Source of the DNA: Haliotis asinina
Taxonomy: Eukaryota > Mollusca > Gastropoda > Lepetellida > Haliotidae
Direction of reading: 5' to 3'
NCBI RefSeq assembly: GCF_037392515.1
Contig: NC_090288.1
Coordinates: forward strand, 13,435,969-13,499,968
Length of the DNA stretch: 64,000 nucleotides
A program made the translations under genes and the position numbers. Shown here piece after piece: positions 23,893 through 36,208 of the stretch; position 1 is the stretch's first letter, and each line of letters starts with the position of its first letter. Below the pieces are notes generated by a model, which saw nothing but the letters and a program-made list of their open reading frames with translations, was not told the origin of the DNA and did not search any database.

Positions 23893-24929
23893 CGTATTTA
23901 CATATGTGCACATATTCAAAGACTGGAAGGGCGGTTGTGCTCCTCGTCGAGTGGTCATTAAGCAGGTCGATGAGCTGTAAGTGTATTTAAAGGAATGGCT
24001 GGACTGGTCTCTCTTATCCAGCTTGGTCCGGGCTGATGCACAAAGGGAGACCACTCTTGTCGGACTATTAGCGAGCGTTTATCAGTCGAATTGCGTAGGC
24101 TATCTTTCCGCAGCAATTAGTGCACCTACCAACAGCCTGTAAAAGTACGCCACGAGCTAAACACCAGCAAACGGTGCTCACGTCCGATGTACGGACTTTG
24201 CCAGCAACTATTTACGTTCATCAGTTTGCCACTTTCAATTCGGGGTTCAAACAAACACAACATGCACTTCTTTTTATCACCGACGGCAACCATGGTAACG
24301 ACCGAGAAAAGGGGATGTGCTTCCTTATTTGTAGTCGTTTCCGTCTTTGGTTAGTGAGACTAAGGTCTTTCTTCCACAGTTCTATGGAAACAAATGGTCC
24401 CTAACGTCTATCAATTTTCAACTTGGTGAAAATGACTTTAACGTACATCTGCCCATTATATCCGGCACTACACGTGCATAAACTTCAGTTTCCCTTTCTG
24501 ATATACTCTTATGTGAAATAACAAAAAGGGGAATGGGAAGACTTGTATCTTTCTGTCTGAAAACGAATCCTCAACTTTCCCCACTGGTACTCATCTTAAA
24601 TGGGCTTTGGAGAACTGACAGTGTGTTTTTAAGATCTAACAGATAAGGCGTGGTAGTGAACTATGGTATAGCCAACGTTTGAACCTGTAGGCATCGGCTA
24701 AAAACCTAAAAATCGCCAGGTGTTTGACACCATGAGATCCGACTCTAGCCGCCTGCTTGGCATTGCCGGAAACATTCGATGACGCCTCGTTCTGACTTCG
24801 TTTCCATGTAGTTACCGTTGTCGTTGCCAACGGTCCCCTCTGTTCCTAGCAGAATCGCCATTGCTCTTGCTACCTATCGCTGTGCATTTCGTTGACTACA
24901 ACATCGTTCCGAGTTCTGCTACTGTCAAG

Positions 24930-26136
24930 ATGTTTACAAGGCTGCATATTCAAGGTATTTAAGCAGTCAGTTATTGTATTTTAAAGTGTTAAAAGTGTAG
25001 ACTGACTTTAAATTGGCCGTAGTTTGACCGTAGCAACAGTGGGGATGACTGGCCGCCATTTGCAATTTTGTGAAAATTCCCAAATGTGTATGTGTTTAAT
25101 GTGTATTCTGCCCATGAAATGAAAGCTCTTGCTATCTATAAACGACGGACGGTACTTTTAGAATCCTTTTGACATATTGTAACTGTTTATAAGGCATAGT
25201 TTGGGCATATTGTTTTGTCAGCTTTTCATGAAAATAGTCGGCCTTTTGTGGCTATTCTAATAGATGGATGGTATACCAAAGCAGTGATTAAATGTCCATT
25301 ATTATTCTTGTAACACATATTCGTGGCCGATACTTGTCCCGAACGGGACTCCATTAGCTTCATGGTCTATTTTATCGGCAATCCGCATGTCTACTATAGC
25401 TTCGACGGTCTATTTTTTGTGTGCATTTTAACGTGTTGTTTTTGGTTATTTTCAGCACGGGAAGACGTGATCCGGTATCATGTCACTCCTGCTGCTAGTC
25501 TATGGCCGTCGCTGGATGAGGAATCCGACTGTGTATGCATTTCATCTACATCTTCTTGAGCTTGGACGGAATAGTTTTCTTCTTTTCTCTATGCTTCCAC
25601 AATCGTCTTGTGCATAGTAGAGACATTTCATTGTATTTTCTCTGTTACGGTATGCTGAAAATCAATCCCCGGGTACCCCTCTCCCATTTACACCTTAACA
25701 TTTCTTTCTAACAATCTGTCAGCATAGACTGTTTGTCTAGGGGTACTGCCTCATAAAATGTGTAATCTGGGGCTATGGACTGTGACCCTTTTCTGGCCTA
25801 TCGCCTCATAAACACCTCCTGTAACCCTTGCCCAATGACACTACTTTATCCCACCCTCCCCACTCACCAATATAGCGATCCCTGGCTTCGTCCCCGAGCC
25901 CCTCTCCCGACCCTCTGAGCGTTTTCACCCCGTTCTGGGCCCGCCCTGACCACGGAGAGACGCTCCCTGCCCCAGTCACTATCACCTATGTCGACTATTA
26001 TCCTGTCCCAAGTGACGACGACAGTGACTACTGGGTCTATGAGGACGAGGACGACGACAGCTTCGTGGAGGATATTCATCCCGTGAGGAAGGCGCTGAGG
26101 AGCGTGGCTGCCTTCTTCAGGAGAGTATTCTCGTAG
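24930..26136 (+). CDS. Unit 1 copy of a three-exon gene for a 120-residue acidic/basic protein
   Basis: Exons 24930-24954, 25456-25532 and 25876-26136. The start is ATG in 'gtcaagatgtttaca', with donor TTCAAG/GTATTT, acceptor GGTTATTTTCAG/CACGG, donor GACTGT/GTATGC and acceptor CACTCACCAATATAG/CGATCC after a pyrimidine-rich tract. Phases agree. Residues 1-9 are MFTRLHIQA; 10-34 contain REDVIRYHV and SLWPSLDEESDC; 35-80 are Ser/Pro-rich; 81-100 are strongly acidic (DDDSDYWVYEDEDDDSFVED); 105-120 form a cationic, amphipathic end (RKALRRVAAFFRRVFS). Exon 3 uses mostly G or C at third positions, unlike its AT-rich surroundings, which supports coding. An AATAAA lies at 26693. I see no signal peptide, membrane segment or known domain. 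Unit 1 has Ser at residue 110, where the others have Arg, and a shorter first intron (501 bases). The model is inferred; if intron 2 is retained, the protein stops after about 42 residues. Confidence 0.55.
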
Positions 26137-26692
26137 ATTCCTCATCTAGTGTGCACGTGTGTGCGTGCGAGCGTGCGAGCGTGCGTGTGTGTGTAAAAAT
26201 GAATATGTAGGTGTAAGAACGTTATTATGAAATTAGATGGGATGTAAACGTGTATATGTGCGAGTGTACATGTTGTAAGATAAAGTGTGTTTCTGAAAGA
26301 ATGTTGTTTTTGTGGAGAGAGAGAAAGAGAAAGTGGGGAGGACGGGAGAGAGAGAGAATGAGGGAGAGGATGGTAAATATATATATTTTTCTGTATATGT
26401 GATGTTGATGTGGTTTGCAGGCGTATTGGGTTGGCTGTATATGTTTTCAGGTTGGACGACTTGTTGGGGTATCTGCACAATACCCTATTATCCCATTTGT
26501 ACCTCTTTGGTCTGTTTCGGCTACATTTTTGGGCTTTCCTTTGGACACACCCTTTCGATCAAGTTATATTTTGGCATACCCTTTGGCTGACATTTCTATG
26601 GTATTTCTCTCGTAATGAGAGGACCATTCTTCCCTTTTGGCCCCAATTCGGATATTTTCTTTAAGCACATACCATTCTATGTTTTTATATGT

Positions 26693-26698
26693 AATAAA
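26693..26698 (+). terminator. Poly(A) signal AATAAA of the unit 1 gene
   Basis: 'atgtaataaatattg' lies about 560 bases after the stop codon. The same site follows the other copies (for example 30049-30054) up to unit 8. Confidence 0.5.
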
Positions 26699-28270
26699 TA
26701 TTGATGAATGGTATACACACGAGTCTGTTTTTCTTCCTACTTTGAACCTACTAACAACTAGGTGACAGTAACACAACAGGAGAGGCAATTGAACCAAGTC
26801 TGTTTTATTGTGATAGAACTTGAAGATGCTGTAAGACTACACTAATGAAAATACTAAGGGATCGTTTGCGCTGTCCCATTGTGTTGCTGTCTTCTAATCG
26901 AGTTTTTAGCAAGTTCTCTGTGATGGAAATGACGACGTCAATAGTCGTGTGCAGTTATAACTACAAACTGGATGTCGGAACTCTAGATATTTTACGATGA
27001 CATCACTTACTTTAAGTTACGTGCACTGGTGAATGATCGAGAATGGTCTCCCTTCACTCTTTGTGGTTGTTTAACCGTCACCTCTGTTTTAGTGAGTGAG
27101 TCGGATTTTACGCCGCTTTTAGCATTATTCCAGCTGTAGGACGGCGGGGGACACCAGAAATGGGCTTCACCCATTTGGGGAATGGAACCCGGCAATTCTG
27201 CTTTAAGCACAAGGCTACCCTACCACCCCACATCCTATTTATATATGTGCACATATTCAAAGACTGGAAGGGCGGTTGTGCTCCTCGTCGAGTGGTCATT
27301 AAGCAGGTCGATGAGCTGTAAGTGTATTTAAAGGAATGGCTGGACTGGTCTCTCTTATCCAGCTTGGTCCGGGCTGATGCACAAAGGGAGACCACTCTTG
27401 TCGGACTATTAACGAGCGTTTATCAGTCGAATTGCGTAGGCTATCTTTCCGCAGCAATTAGTGCACCTACCAACAGCCTGTAAATGTACGCCACGAGCTA
27501 AACACCAGCAAACGGTGCTCACGTCCGATGTACGGACTTTGCCAGCAACTATTTACGTTCATCAGTTTGCCACTTTCAATTCGGGGTTCAAACAAACACA
27601 ACATGCACTTCTTTTTATCACCGACGGCAACCAAGGCAACGACCGACAAAAGGGGATGTGCTTCCTTATTTGTAGTCGTTTCCGTCTTTGGTTAGTGAGA
27701 CTAAGGTCTTTCTTCCACAGTTCTATGGAAACAAATGGTCCCTAACGTCTATCAATTTTCAACTTGGTGAAAATGACTTTAACGTACATCTGCCCATTAT
27801 ATCCGGCACTACACGTGCATAGACTTCAGTTTCCCTTTCTGATATACTCTTATGTGAAATAACAAAAAGGGGAATGGGAAGACTTGTATCTTTCTGTCTG
27901 AAAACGAATCCTCAACTTTCCCCACTGGTACTTATCTTAAAAGGGCTTTGGAGAACTGACAATGTGTTTTTAAGATCTAACAGATAAGACGTGGTAGTGA
28001 ACTATGGTATATCCGACGTTTGAACCTGTAGGCATCGGCTAAAAACCTAAAAATCGCCAGGTGTTTGACACCATGAGATCCGACTCTAGCCGCCTGCTTG
28101 GCATTGCCGGAAACATTCGATGACGCCTCGTTCTGACTTCGTTTCCATGTAGTTACCGTTGTCGTTGCCAACGGTCCCCTCTGTTCCTAACAGAATCGCC
28201 ATTGCTCTTGCTACCTATCGCTGTGCATTTCGTTGACTACAACATCGTTCCGAGTTCTGCTACTGTCAAG

Positions 28271-29494
28271 ATGTTTACAAGGCTGCATATTCAAGGTATT
28301 TAAGCAGTCAGTTATTGTATTTTAAAGTGTTAAAAGTGTAGACTGACTTTAAATTGGCCGTAGTTTGACCGTAGCAACAGTGGGGATGACTGGCCGCCAT
28401 TTGCAATTTTGTGAAAATTCCCAAATGTGTATGTGTTTAATGTGTATTCTGCCCGTGAAATGAAAGCTCTCGCTATTTATAAACGACGGACGGTACTTTT
28501 AGAATCCTTTTGACATATTGTAACTGTTTATAAGGCATAGTTTGGGCATATTGTTTTGTCAGCTTTTCATGAAAATAGTCGACCTTTTGTGGCTATTCTA
28601 ATAGATGGATGGTATACCAAAGCAGTGATTAAATGTCCATTATTATTCTTGTAACACCTATTCGTGGCCGATACTTGTCCCGAACGGGACTCCATTAGCT
28701 TCATGGTCTATTTTATCGGCAATCCGCATGTCTACTATAGCTTCGACGGTCTCTAAATTACTCTTCATGTATTTTAATGTGCATTTTAACGTGTTGTTTT
28801 TGGTTATTTTCAGCACGGGAAGACGTGATCCGGTATCATGTCACTCCTGCTGCTAGTCTATGGCCGTCGCTGGATGAGGAATCCGACTGTGTATGCATTT
28901 CATCTACATCTTCTTGAGCTTGGAGGGAATAGTTTTCTTCTTTTCTCTATGCTTCCACAATCGTCTTGTGCATAGTAGAGACATTTCATTGTATTTTCTC
29001 TGTTACGGTATGCTGAAAATCAATCCCCGGGTACCCCTCTCCCATTTACACCTTAACATTTCTTTCTAACAATCTGTCAGCATAGACTGTTTGTCTAGGG
29101 GTACTGCCTGATAAAATGTGTAATCTGGGGCTATGGACTGTGACCTTTTTCTGGCCTATCGTCTCATAAACACCTCCTGTAACCCTTGCCCAATGACACT
29201 ACTTTATCCCACCCTCCCCACTCACCAATATAGCGATCCCTGGCTTCGTCCCCGAGCCCCTCTCCCGACCCTCTGAGCGTTTTCACCCCGTTCTGGGCCC
29301 GCCCTGACCACGGAGAGACGCTCCCTGCCCCAGTCACTATCACCTATGTCGACTATTATCCTGTCCCAAGTGACGACGACAGTGACTACTGGGTCTATGA
29401 GGACGAGGACGACGACAGCTTCGTGGAGGATATTCATCCCGTGAGGAAGGCGCTGAGGAGAGTGGCTGCCTTCTTCAGGAGAGTATTCTCGTAG
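28271..29494 (+). CDS. Unit 2 copy of the 120-residue gene
   Basis: Exons 28271-28295, 28814-28890 and 29234-29494, with the same splice sites as unit 1 and the majority protein sequence. First intron 518 bases, carrying about 30 bases (ctaaattactcttcatg...) that unit 1 lacks. Confidence 0.55.
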
Positions 29495-30982
29495 ATTCCT
29501 CATCTAGTGTGCACGTGTGTGCGTGCGAGCGTGCGAGCGTGCGTGTGTGTGTAAAAATGAATATGTAGGTGTAAGAACGTTATTATGAAATTAGATGGGA
29601 TGTAAACGTGTATATGTGCGAGTGTACATGTTGTAAGATAAAGTGTGTTTCTGAAAGAATGTTCTTTTTGTGGAGAGAGAGAAAGAGAAAGTGGGGAGGA
29701 CGGGAGAGAGAGAGAATGAAGGAGAGGATGGTAAATATATATTTTTCTGTATATGTGATGTTGATGTGGTTTGCAGGCGTATTGGGTTGGCTGTATATGT
29801 TTTCAGGTTGGACGACTTGTTGGGGTATCCGCACAATACCCTATTATCCCATTTGTACCTCTTTGGTCTGTTTCGGCTACATTTTTGGGCTTTCCTTTGG
29901 ACACACCCTTTCGATCAAGTTATATTTTGGCATACCCTTTGGCTGACATTTCTATGGTATTTCTCTCGTAATGAGAGGACCATTCTTCCCTTTTGGCCCC
30001 AATTCGGATATTTTCTTTAAGCACATACCATTCTATGTTTTTATATGTAATAAATATTGATGAATGGTATACACACGAGTCTGTTTTTCTTCCTACTTTG
30101 AACCTACTAACAACTAGGTGACAGTAACACAACAGGAGAGGCAATTGAACCACGTCTGTTTTATTGTGATAGAACTTGAAGATGCTGTAAGACTACACTA
30201 ATGAAAATACTAAGGGATCGTTTGCGCTGTCCCATTGTGTTGCTGTCTTCTAATCGAGTTTTTAGCAAGTTCTCTGTGATGGAAATGACGACGTCAATAG
30301 TCGTGTGCAGTTATAACTACAAACTGGATGTCGGAACTCTAGATATTTTACGATGACATCACTTACTTTAAATTACGTGCACTGGTGAATAATCGAGAAT
30401 GGTCTCCCTTCACTCTTTGTGGTTGTTTAACCGTCACCTCTGTTTTAGTGAGTGAGTCGGATTTTACGCCGCTTTTAGCATTATTCCATCTGTAGGACGG
30501 CGGGGGACACCAGAAATGGGCTTCACCCATTTGGGGAATGGAACCCGGCAATTCTGCTTTAAGCACAAGGCTACCCTACCACCCCACATCGTATTTATAT
30601 ATGTGCACATATTCAAAGACTGGAAGGGCGGTTGTGCTCCTCGTCGAGTGGTCATTAAGCAGGTCGATGAGCTGTAAGTGTATTTAAAGGAATGGCTGGA
30701 CTGGTCTCTCTTATCCAGCTTGGTCCGGGCTGATGCACAAAGGGAGACCACTCTTGTCGGACTATTAACGAGCGTTTATCAGTCGAATTGCGTAGGCTAT
30801 CTTTCCGCAGCAATTAGTGCACCTACCAACAGCCTGTAAAAGTACGCCACGAGCTAAACACCAGCAAACGGTGCTCACGTCCGATGTACGGACTTTGCCA
30901 GCAACTATTTACGTTCATCAGTTTGCCACTTTCAATTCGGGGTTCAAACAAACACAACATGCACTTCTTTTTATCACCGACG

Positions 30983-30996
30983 GTAACCAAGGCAAC
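30983..30996. promoter_or_regulatory. Possible RFX X-box (gtaaccaaggcaac)
   Basis: Fits the consensus GTNRCC-N2-RGYAAC. Present about 630 bases upstream of the start codon in units 3 to 9 (for example 34340-34353). Units 1 and 2 and the partial unit have changed half-sites. A motif match only. Confidence 0.3.
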
Positions 30997-31627
30997 GACC
31001 GACAAAAGGGGATGTGCTTCCTTATTTGTAGTCGTTTCCGTCTTTGGTTAGTGAGACTAAGGTCTTTCTTCCACAGTTCTATGGAAACAAATGGTCCCTA
31101 ACGTCTATCAATTTTCAACTTGGTGAAAATGACTTTAACGTACATCTGCCCATTATATCCGGCACTACACGTGCATAGACTTCAGTTTCCCTTTCTGATA
31201 TACTCTTATGTGAAATAACAAAAAGGGGAATGGGAAGACTTGTATCTTTCTGTCTGAAAACGAATCCTCAACTTTCCCCACTGGTACTCACCTTAAAAGG
31301 GCTTTGGAGAACTGACAATGTGTTTTTAAGATCTAACAGATAAGACGTGGTAGTGAACTATGGTATATCCGACGTTTGAACCTGTAGGCATCGGCTAAAA
31401 ACCTAAAAATCGACACCATGTTTGACACCATGAGATCCGACTCTAGCCGCCTGCTTGGCATTGCCGGAAACATTCGATGACGCCTCGTTCTGACTTCGTT
31501 TCCATGTAGTTACCGTTGTCGTTGCCAACGGTCCCCTCTGTTCCTAACAGAATCGCCATTGCTCTTGCTACCTATCGCTCTGCATTTCGTTGACTACAAC
31601 ATCGTTCCGAGTTCTGCTACTGTCAAG

Positions 31628-32851
31628 ATGTTTACAAGGCTGCATATTCAAGGTATTTAAGCAGTCAGTTATTGTATTTTAAAGTGTTAAAAGTGTAGAC
31701 TGACTTTAAATTGGCCGTAGTTTGACCGTAGCAACAGTGGGGATGACTGGCCGCCATTTGCAATTTTGTGAAAATTCCCAAATGTGTATGTGTTTAATGT
31801 GTATTCTGCCCGTGAAATGAAAGCTCTCGCTATTTATAAACGACGGACGGTACTTTTAGAATCCTTTTGACATATTGTAACTGTTTATAAGGCATAGTTT
31901 GGGCATATTGTTTTGTCAGCTTTTCATGAAAATAGTCGACCTTTTGTGGCTATTCTAATAGATGGATGGTATACCAAAGCAGTGATTAAATGTCCATTAT
32001 TATTCTTGTAACACCTATTCGTGGCCGATACTTGTCCCGAACGGGACTCCATTAGCTTCATGGTCTATTTTATCGGCAATCCGCATGTCTACTATAGCTT
32101 CGACGGTCTCTAAATTACTCTTCATGTATTTTAATGTGCATTTTAACGTGTTGTTTTTGGTTATTTTCAGCACGGGAAGACGTGATCCGGTATCATGTCA
32201 CTCCTGCTGCTAGTCTATGGCCGTCGCTGGATGAGGAATCCGACTGTGTATGCATTTCATCTACATCTTCTTGAGCTTGGAGGGAATAGTTTTCTTCTTT
32301 TCTCTATGCTTCCACAATCGTCTTGTGCATAGTAGAGACATTTCATTGTATTTTCTCTGTTACGGTATGCTGAAAATCAATCCCCGGGTACCCCTCTCCC
32401 ATTTACACCTTAACATTTCTTTCTAACAATCTGTCAGCATAGACTGTTTGTCTAGGGGTACTGCCTGATAAAATGTGTAATCTGGGGCTATGGACTGTGA
32501 CCTTTTTCTGGCCTATCGTCTCATAAACACCTCCTGTAACCCTTGCCCAATGACACTACTTTATCCCACCCTCCCCACTCACCAATATAGCGATCCCTGG
32601 CTTCGTCCCCGAGCCCCTCTCCCGACCCTCTGAGCGTTTTCACCCCGTTCTGGGCCCGCCCTGACCACGGAGAGACGCTCCCTGCCCCAGTCACTATCAC
32701 CTATGTCGACTATTATCCTGTCCCAAGTGACGACGACAGTGACTACTGGGTCTATGAGGACGAGGACGACGACAGCTTCGTGGAGGATATTCATCCCGTG
32801 AGGAAGGCGCTGAGGAGAGTGGCTGCCTTCTTCAGGAGAGTATTCTCGTAG
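31628..32851 (+). CDS. Unit 3 copy of the 120-residue gene
   Basis: Exons 31628-31652, 32171-32247 and 32591-32851. Majority protein sequence. The upstream region carries the gtaaccaaggcaac motif (30983-30996). Confidence 0.55.
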
Positions 32852-34984
32852 ATTCCTCATCTAGTGTGCACGTGTGTGCGTGCGAGCGTGCGAGCGTGCG
32901 TGTGTGTGTAAAAATGAATATGTAGGTGTAAGAACGTTATTATGAAATTAGATGGGATGTAAACGTGTATATGTGCGAGTGTACATGTTGTAAGATAAAG
33001 TGTGTTTCTGAAAGAATGTTCTTTTTGTGGAGAGAGAGAAAGAGAAAGTGGGGAGGACGGGAGAGAGAGAGAATGAAGGAGAGGATGGTAAATATATATT
33101 TTTCTGTATATGTGATGTTGATGTGGTTTGCAGGCGTATTGGGTTGGCTGTATATGTTTTCAGGTTGGACGACTTGTTGGGGTATCCGCACAATACCCTA
33201 TTATCCCATTTGTACCTCTTTGGTCTGTTTCGGCTACATTTTTGGGCTTTCCTTTGGACACACCCTTTCGATCAAGTTATATTTTGGCATACCCTTTGGC
33301 TGACATTTCTATGGTATTTCTCTCGTAATGAGAGGACCATTCTTCCCTTTTGGCCCCAATTCGGATATTTTCTTTAAGCACATACCATTCTATGTTTTTA
33401 TATGTAATAAATATTGATGAATGGTATACACACGAGTCTGTTTTTCTTCCTACTTTGAACCTACTAACAACTAGGTGACAGTAACACAACAGGAGAGGCA
33501 ATTGAACCACGTCTGTTTTATTGTGATAGAACTTGAAGATGCTGTAAGACTACACTAATGAAAATACTAAGGGATCGTTTGCGCTGTCCCATTGTGTTGC
33601 TGTCTTCTAATCGAGTTTTTAGCAAGTTCTCTGTGATGGAAATGACGACGTCAATAGTCGTGTGCAGTTATAACTACAAACTGGATGTCGGAACTCTAGA
33701 TATTTTACGATGACATCACTTACTTTAAATTACGTGCACTGGTGAATAATCGAGAATGGTCTCCCTTCACTCTTTGTGGTTGTTTAACCGTCACCTCTGT
33801 TTTAGTGAGTGAGTCGGATTTTACGCCGCTTTTAGCATTATTCCAGCTGTAGGACGGCGGGGGACACCAGAAATGGGCTTCACCCATTTGGGGAATGGAA
33901 CCCGGCAATTCTGCTTTAAGCACAAGGCTACCCTACCACCCCACATCGTATTTATATATGTGCACATATTCAAAGACTGGAAGGGCGGTTGTGCTCCTCG
34001 TCGAGTGGTCATTAAGCAGGTCGATGAGCTGTAAGTGTATTTAAAGGAATGGCTGGACTGGTCTCTCTTATCCAGCTTGGTCCGGGCTGATGCACAAAGG
34101 GAGACCACTCTTGTCGGACTATTAACGAGCGTTTATCAGTCGAATTGCGTAGGCTATCTTTCCGCAGCAATTAGTGCACCTACCAACAGCCTGTAAAAGT
34201 ACGCCACGAGCTAAACACCAGCAAACGGTGCTCACGTCCGATGTACGGACTTTGCCAGCAACTATTTACGTTCATCAGTTTGCCACTTTCAATTCGGGGT
34301 TCAAACAAACACAACATGCACTTCTTTTTATCACCGACGGTAACCAAGGCAACGACCGACAAAAGGGGATGTGCTTCCTTATTTGTAGTCGTTTCCGTCT
34401 TTGGTTAGTGAGACTAAGGTCTTTCTTCCACAGTTCTATGGAAACAAATGGTCCCTAACGTCTATCAATTTTCAACTTGGTGAAAATGACTTTAACGTAC
34501 ATCTGCCCATTATATCCGGCACTACACGTGCATAGACTTCAGTTTCCCTTTCTGATATACTCTTATGTGAAATAACAAAAAGGGGAATGGGAAGACTTGT
34601 ATCTTTCTGTCTGAAAACGAATCCTCAACTTTCCCCACTGGTACTCACCTTAAAAGGGCTTTGGAGAACTGACAATGTGTTTTTAAGATCTAACAGATAA
34701 GACGTGGTAGTGAACTATGGTATATCCGACGTTTGAACCTGTAGGCATCGGCTAAAAACCTAAAAATCGACACCATGTTTGACACCATGAGATCCGACTC
34801 TAGCCGCCTGCTTGGCATTGCCGGAAACATTCGATGACGCCTCGTTCTGACTTCGTTTCCATGTAGTTACCGTTGTCGTTGCCAACGGTCCCCTCTGTTC
34901 CTAACAGAATCGCCATTGCTCTTGCTACCTATCGCTCTGCATTTCGTTGACTACAACATCGTTCCGAGTTCTGCTACTGTCAAG

Positions 34985-36208
34985 ATGTTTACAAGGCTGC
35001 ATATTCAAGGTATTTAAGCAGTCAGTTATTGTATTTTAAAGTGTTAAAAGTGTAGACTGACTTTAAATTGGCCGTAGTTTGACCGTAGCAACAGTGGGGA
35101 TGACTGGCCGCCATTTGCAATTTTGTGAAAATTCCCAAATGTGTATGTGTTTAATGTGTATTCTGCCCATGAAATGAAAGCTCTCGCTATTTATAAACGA
35201 CGGACGGTACTTTTAGAATCCTTTTGACATATTGTGACTGTTTATAAGGCATAGTTTGGGCATATTGTTTTGTCAGCTTTTCATGAAAATAGTCGACCTT
35301 TTGTGGCTATTCTAATAGATGGATGGTATACCAAAGCAGTGATTAAATGTCCATTATTATTCTTGTAACACATATTCGTGGCCGATACTTGTCCCGAACG
35401 GGACTCCATTAGCTTCATGGTCTATTTTATCGGCAATCCGCATGTCTACTATAGCTTCGACGGTCTCTAAATTACTCTTTGTGTATTTTAATGTGCATTT
35501 TAACGTGTTGTTTTTGGTTATTTTCAGCACGGGAAGACGTGATCCGGTATCATGTCACTCCTGCTGCTAGTCTATGGCCGTCGCTGGATGAGGAATCCGA
35601 CTGTGTATGCATTTCATCTACATCTTCTTGAGCTTGGAGGGAATAGTTTTCTTCTTTTCTCTATGCTTCCACAATCGTCTTGTGCATAGTAGAGACATTT
35701 CATTGTATTTTCTCTGTTACGGTATGCTGAAAATCAATCCCCGGGTACCCCTCTCCCATTTACACCTTAACATTTCTTTCTAACAATCTGTCAGCATAGA
35801 CTGTTTGTCTAGGGGTACTGCCTGATAAAATGTGTAATCTGGGGCTATGGACTGTGACCTTTTTCTGGCCTATCGTCTCATAAACACCTCCTGTAACCCT
35901 TGCCCAATGACACTACTTTATCCCACCCTCCCCACTCACCAATACAGCGATCCCTGGCTTCGTCCCCGAGCCTCTCTCCCGACCCTCTGAGCGTTTTCAC
36001 CCCGTTCTGGGCCCGCCCTGACCACGGAGAGACGTTCCCTGCCCCAGTCACTATCACCTATGTCGACTATTATCCTGTCCCAAGTGACGACGACAGTGAC
36101 TACTGGGTCTATGAGGACGAGGACGACGACAGCTTCGTGGAGGATATTCATCCCGTGAGGAAGGCGCTGAGGAGAGTGGCTGCCTTCTTCAGGAGAGTAT
36201 TCTCGTAG
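34985..36208 (+). CDS. Unit 4 copy, variant protein (Leu43, Phe64)
   Basis: Exons 34985-35009, 35528-35604 and 35948-36208. The exon-3 acceptor is ATACAG instead of ATATAG. Two replacements relative to the majority copy: Pro43 to Leu and Leu64 to Phe, shared only with unit 5, so these two units are sister copies. Confidence 0.55.

Noticed and set aside
24120-24404. 94-codon plus frame (HLPTACKSTPRAKHQQ...) in every unit
   Set aside because: It has no ATG start, no splice context and no third-position bias. Its preservation only reflects the overall identity of the units.
25864-26145. 93-codon minus-strand frame repeated in all nine units
   Set aside because: It is the antisense of exon 3. 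The plus frame has the splice acceptor, the codon-position bias and a downstream poly(A) signal.
26312-26664. 80-116-codon frames over the GA-rich 3' region of each unit
   Set aside because: They lie between the stop codon and the poly(A) signal and vary with microsatellite length, so I read them as 3' UTR.
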